Assembly: GCF_008801575.1 (NCBI RefSeq)
Contig: NZ_VZPL01000022.1
Span: 1 to 64,000 of the forward strand
Direction of reading: 5' to 3'
From: Xanthomonas cissicola
GTDB taxonomy: Bacteria; Pseudomonadota; Gammaproteobacteria; Xanthomonadales; Xanthomonadaceae
DNA length: 64,000 bases
Part shown: positions 62,486 to 64,000 of the stretch, piece after piece
Position numbering within the stretch: the first letter of the stretch is position 1
How the letters are laid out: every line of letters begins with the position of its first letter
Position numbers and translations under genes: made by a program
The notes under the pieces: model-generated
The model's input: only the letters and a program-made list of their open reading frames with translations
Told to the model about the DNA's origin: nothing
The model's database searches: none

Positions 62486-63742
62486 ATGCACCTGCGTTCG
62501 CTTTCGCTGTCTGTCGCGTTGTTGCTGGCCGCTGCGCTGCCTGCACAAGCGCTGGAGTTTTCCAAGGCCGAACTGGCGCGCGCCACCGCCCTGCAGAAAC
62601 GCCTGGTCACGCTGGATTCGCATCTGGACACGCCGGCCAATCTGGAGCGCGCCGACTTCGACGTATTGCAGGCGCATAGGGGTAACCGCTTGTCGCAGGT
62701 GGATTACCCGCGCATGGTCGAAGGCGCGCTGGATGGCGGGTTCTGGGCGGTCTACACGGGACAGGGCGATCGCAGTGCGGCCGCGCACCTGGACGATCGC
62801 GATGCCGGTCTGCAGCGCTTGCTGAGGATCCACACATTGGTGGCCGCGCAATCGCAGCGTTTTGCACTGGCCACCACGCCGGCCGATGCCGCGCGCATCA
62901 AGGCCGCCGGCAAGCGCGTGGTGTACATCAGCATGGAAAACGCCAGCCCGCTGGTGGCCGATCCTACGTTGCTGCGTTTTTATTACGCGCAGGGGCTGCG
63001 CTTGATGAGCACCGTGCACTTTCTCAACAACGAGTTCGCCGACTCGGCCACCGACCCCAAGGGCGCGCAGTGGAACGGCCTGAGCCCGGCCGGCAAACAG
63101 CTGGTGCAACAGGCGCAGGCGTTGGGCATCGTGATCGATCAATCGCACGCCTCCGATGCGGTGTTCGACCAGTTGATTGCGCTGTCGCCGGTGCCGATCG
63201 TGCTTTCGCACAGCGGTGCGCGTGCGGTCTACAACCACCCGCGCAACATCGACGATGCACGCCTGAAGGTGCTGGCCGCGCATGGTGGAGTGATCCAGGT
63301 CAATTCCTACGGCGGCTACCTGGTGGACAGCGGCGCCAGCCCCGAGCGCAAGGCCGCCGAGAAGGCGCTCACCGACCAGTACGGCGGCTGGGAGCACGTC
63401 AAGATCGCCGACGGCACCAAGCTCAGCGCCGCGCTGAAGGACCTGGATGCGCGCTACCCGATCAAGCGCGCCGCCGAAGAAGACTTCTTCGCGCATCTTG
63501 AGCACATCCTGGCAGTGGTCGGGCCCGAGCACGTGGGCATCGGCATGGATTGGGACGGCGGCGGCGGGGTGGTGGGTCTGGAAGATGTCTCCGGCCTGCC
63601 GCGCATCACCGCGTGGCTGTTGCGCAAGGGCTACACCGAGCAGCAGATCGCCGGTATCTGGGGCGGCAACCTCTTGCGCGTGATGGACCAGGCGCAGGCG
63701 TACGCGGCGGGGAATGGGGAATCGGGAGTGGGGAATCGGTAG
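62486..63742 (+). CDS. M19 family membrane dipeptidase
   Basis: A 418-residue secreted zinc dipeptidase with a signal peptide (ALLLAAALPAQALEF). M19 motifs: LDSHLDTP near 44 (HxD), ISMENA (bridging Glu), VHFLNN, LSHSGARAVYNHPRNIDD (His and Arg) and IGMDWDGGGG (Asp). The last dozen residues (AAGNGESGVGNR) are coded by a GGGAATCGGG-type interspersed repeat that supplies the stop codon, so the native C-terminus has been replaced. The family cleaves dipeptides, including D-amino acid ones. Confidence 0.92.
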   Translation: MHLRSLSLSVALLLAAALPAQALEFSKAELARATALQKRLVTLDSHLDTPANLERADFDVLQAHRGNRLSQVDYPRMVEGALDGGFWAVYTGQGDRSAAAHLDDRDAGLQRLLRIHTLVAAQSQRFALATTPADAARIKAAGKRVVYISMENASPLVADPTLLRFYYAQGLRLMSTVHFLNNEFADSATDPKGAQWNGLSPAGKQLVQQAQALGIVIDQSHASDAVFDQLIALSPVPIVLSHSGARAVYNHPRNIDDARLKVLAAHGGVIQVNSYGGYLVDSGASPERKAAEKALTDQYGGWEHVKIADGTKLSAALKDLDARYPIKRAAEEDFFAHLEHILAVVGPEHVGIGMDWDGGGGVVGLEDVSGLPRITAWLLRKGYTEQQIAGIWGGNLLRVMDQAQAYAAGNGESGVGNR

Positions 63743-63775
63743 AGCGCGGGATTTGGGACTCGGGATTCGCAAAGC
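63709..63775. repeat. GGGAATCGGG-type repeat overlapping the end of the M19 gene
   Basis: GGGGAATGGGGAATCGGGAG, TGGGGAATCGGTAG and GGACTCGGGATTCGC follow each other. The repeat begins about 30 bases inside the M19 coding region. Confidence 0.7.
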
Positions 63776-64000
63776 CGAGGCGGTCTGTCGTGCGGGGCTG
63801 GTTCTGCATGGGCCTGGCGGCGGGGCGCCGGCTTGGTTGTGGGTGCAGGGCTGGGGTAAGGCGCGTCGCCGCGACTGGCTTCTTCGCCGGATTGGATGAT
63901 TAGGGCGCACGCGGAGCGCGCCGGCGCTAGTTGTCAGCCAAGTGGTCGACCGGTCGCCGTCGCTGCACCGGGGCGGCCGGCCCTGCACCAACCGCATGGT
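63776..64000. other. Right end of window, nothing recognised
   Basis: About 225 bases, GC-rich, without a credible gene start, RNA motif or mobile-element end. Confidence 0.4.

Overview
The window is a GC-rich chromosomal segment of a Xanthomonas species. This rests on the gene order around the replication origin (gyrB-recF-dnaN-dnaA divergent from rpmH-rnpA-yidC-mnmE), the tonB-exbB-exbD1-exbD2/pdxJ block, three tandem GH5 endoglucanase genes close to gyrB, and genus-type interspersed repeats. It looks closest to the campestris/citri group, but the species cannot be fixed by eye.

Layout. 1-2.6 kb: the 5' end of an IS5-like transposase gene, two I78-type inhibitor lipoproteins and, between them, a topoisomerase IB gene broken by a frameshift. 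2.8-8.9 kb: gltB-gltD (glutamate synthase), with an interspersed repeat between the two genes. 8.9-10.5 kb: a less GC-rich nucleotidyltransferase-domain gene and a zinc alcohol dehydrogenase. 10.8-15.5 kb: three tandem GH5 glycosidases. 15.7-24.4 kb: envelope and protease genes (PepSY protein, M28 lipoprotein, a repeat-built secreted protein, EnvC, CtpA), a 2-hydroxyacid dehydrogenase coupled to a DUF1820 gene, and a rhomboid protease. 24.6-28.2 kb: FadL-type porin, 2OG-Fe(II) oxygenase, PA0069-type radical SAM protein. 28.4-29.9 kb: an unrecognised two-gene operon of lower GC. 30.1-32.7 kb: cls, a small membrane protein, pdxJ. 33.0-36.7 kb: the TonB energy-transducing operon and a periplasmic TPR protein. 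37.0-38.8 kb: M48 and CPBP metalloproteases.

Origin region (38.9-53.2 kb). gyrB, recF, dnaN and dnaA read leftward; rpmH, rnpA, yidC and mnmE read rightward. Three parS-like palindromes lie here, two of them inside recF. dnaN is flanked by two inverted copies of an origin-like module (AT-rich stretch, 22-bp core, two DnaA boxes at nearly the same spacing). One copy is in the dnaA-dnaN gap, the other in an unusually long (1.05 kb) dnaN-recF gap. Between yidC and mnmE lies a polysaccharide deacetylase-caspase-TPR gene that appears to have been one reading frame and is now split by two single-base frameshifts.

53.4-63.7 kb: a possible phosphate-scavenging group (class A acid phosphatase, divergent TonB-dependent receptor, secreted glycerophosphodiesterase, with PhoB-box-like repeats on both strands of the divergent promoter region), a second rhomboid protease, a TerC-family protein preceded by a yybP-ykoY (Mn2+) riboswitch, an RlmI-type rRNA methyltransferase, a small membrane protein and an M19 dipeptidase whose last codons lie in an interspersed repeat. 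No tRNA, rRNA or CRISPR array was seen.
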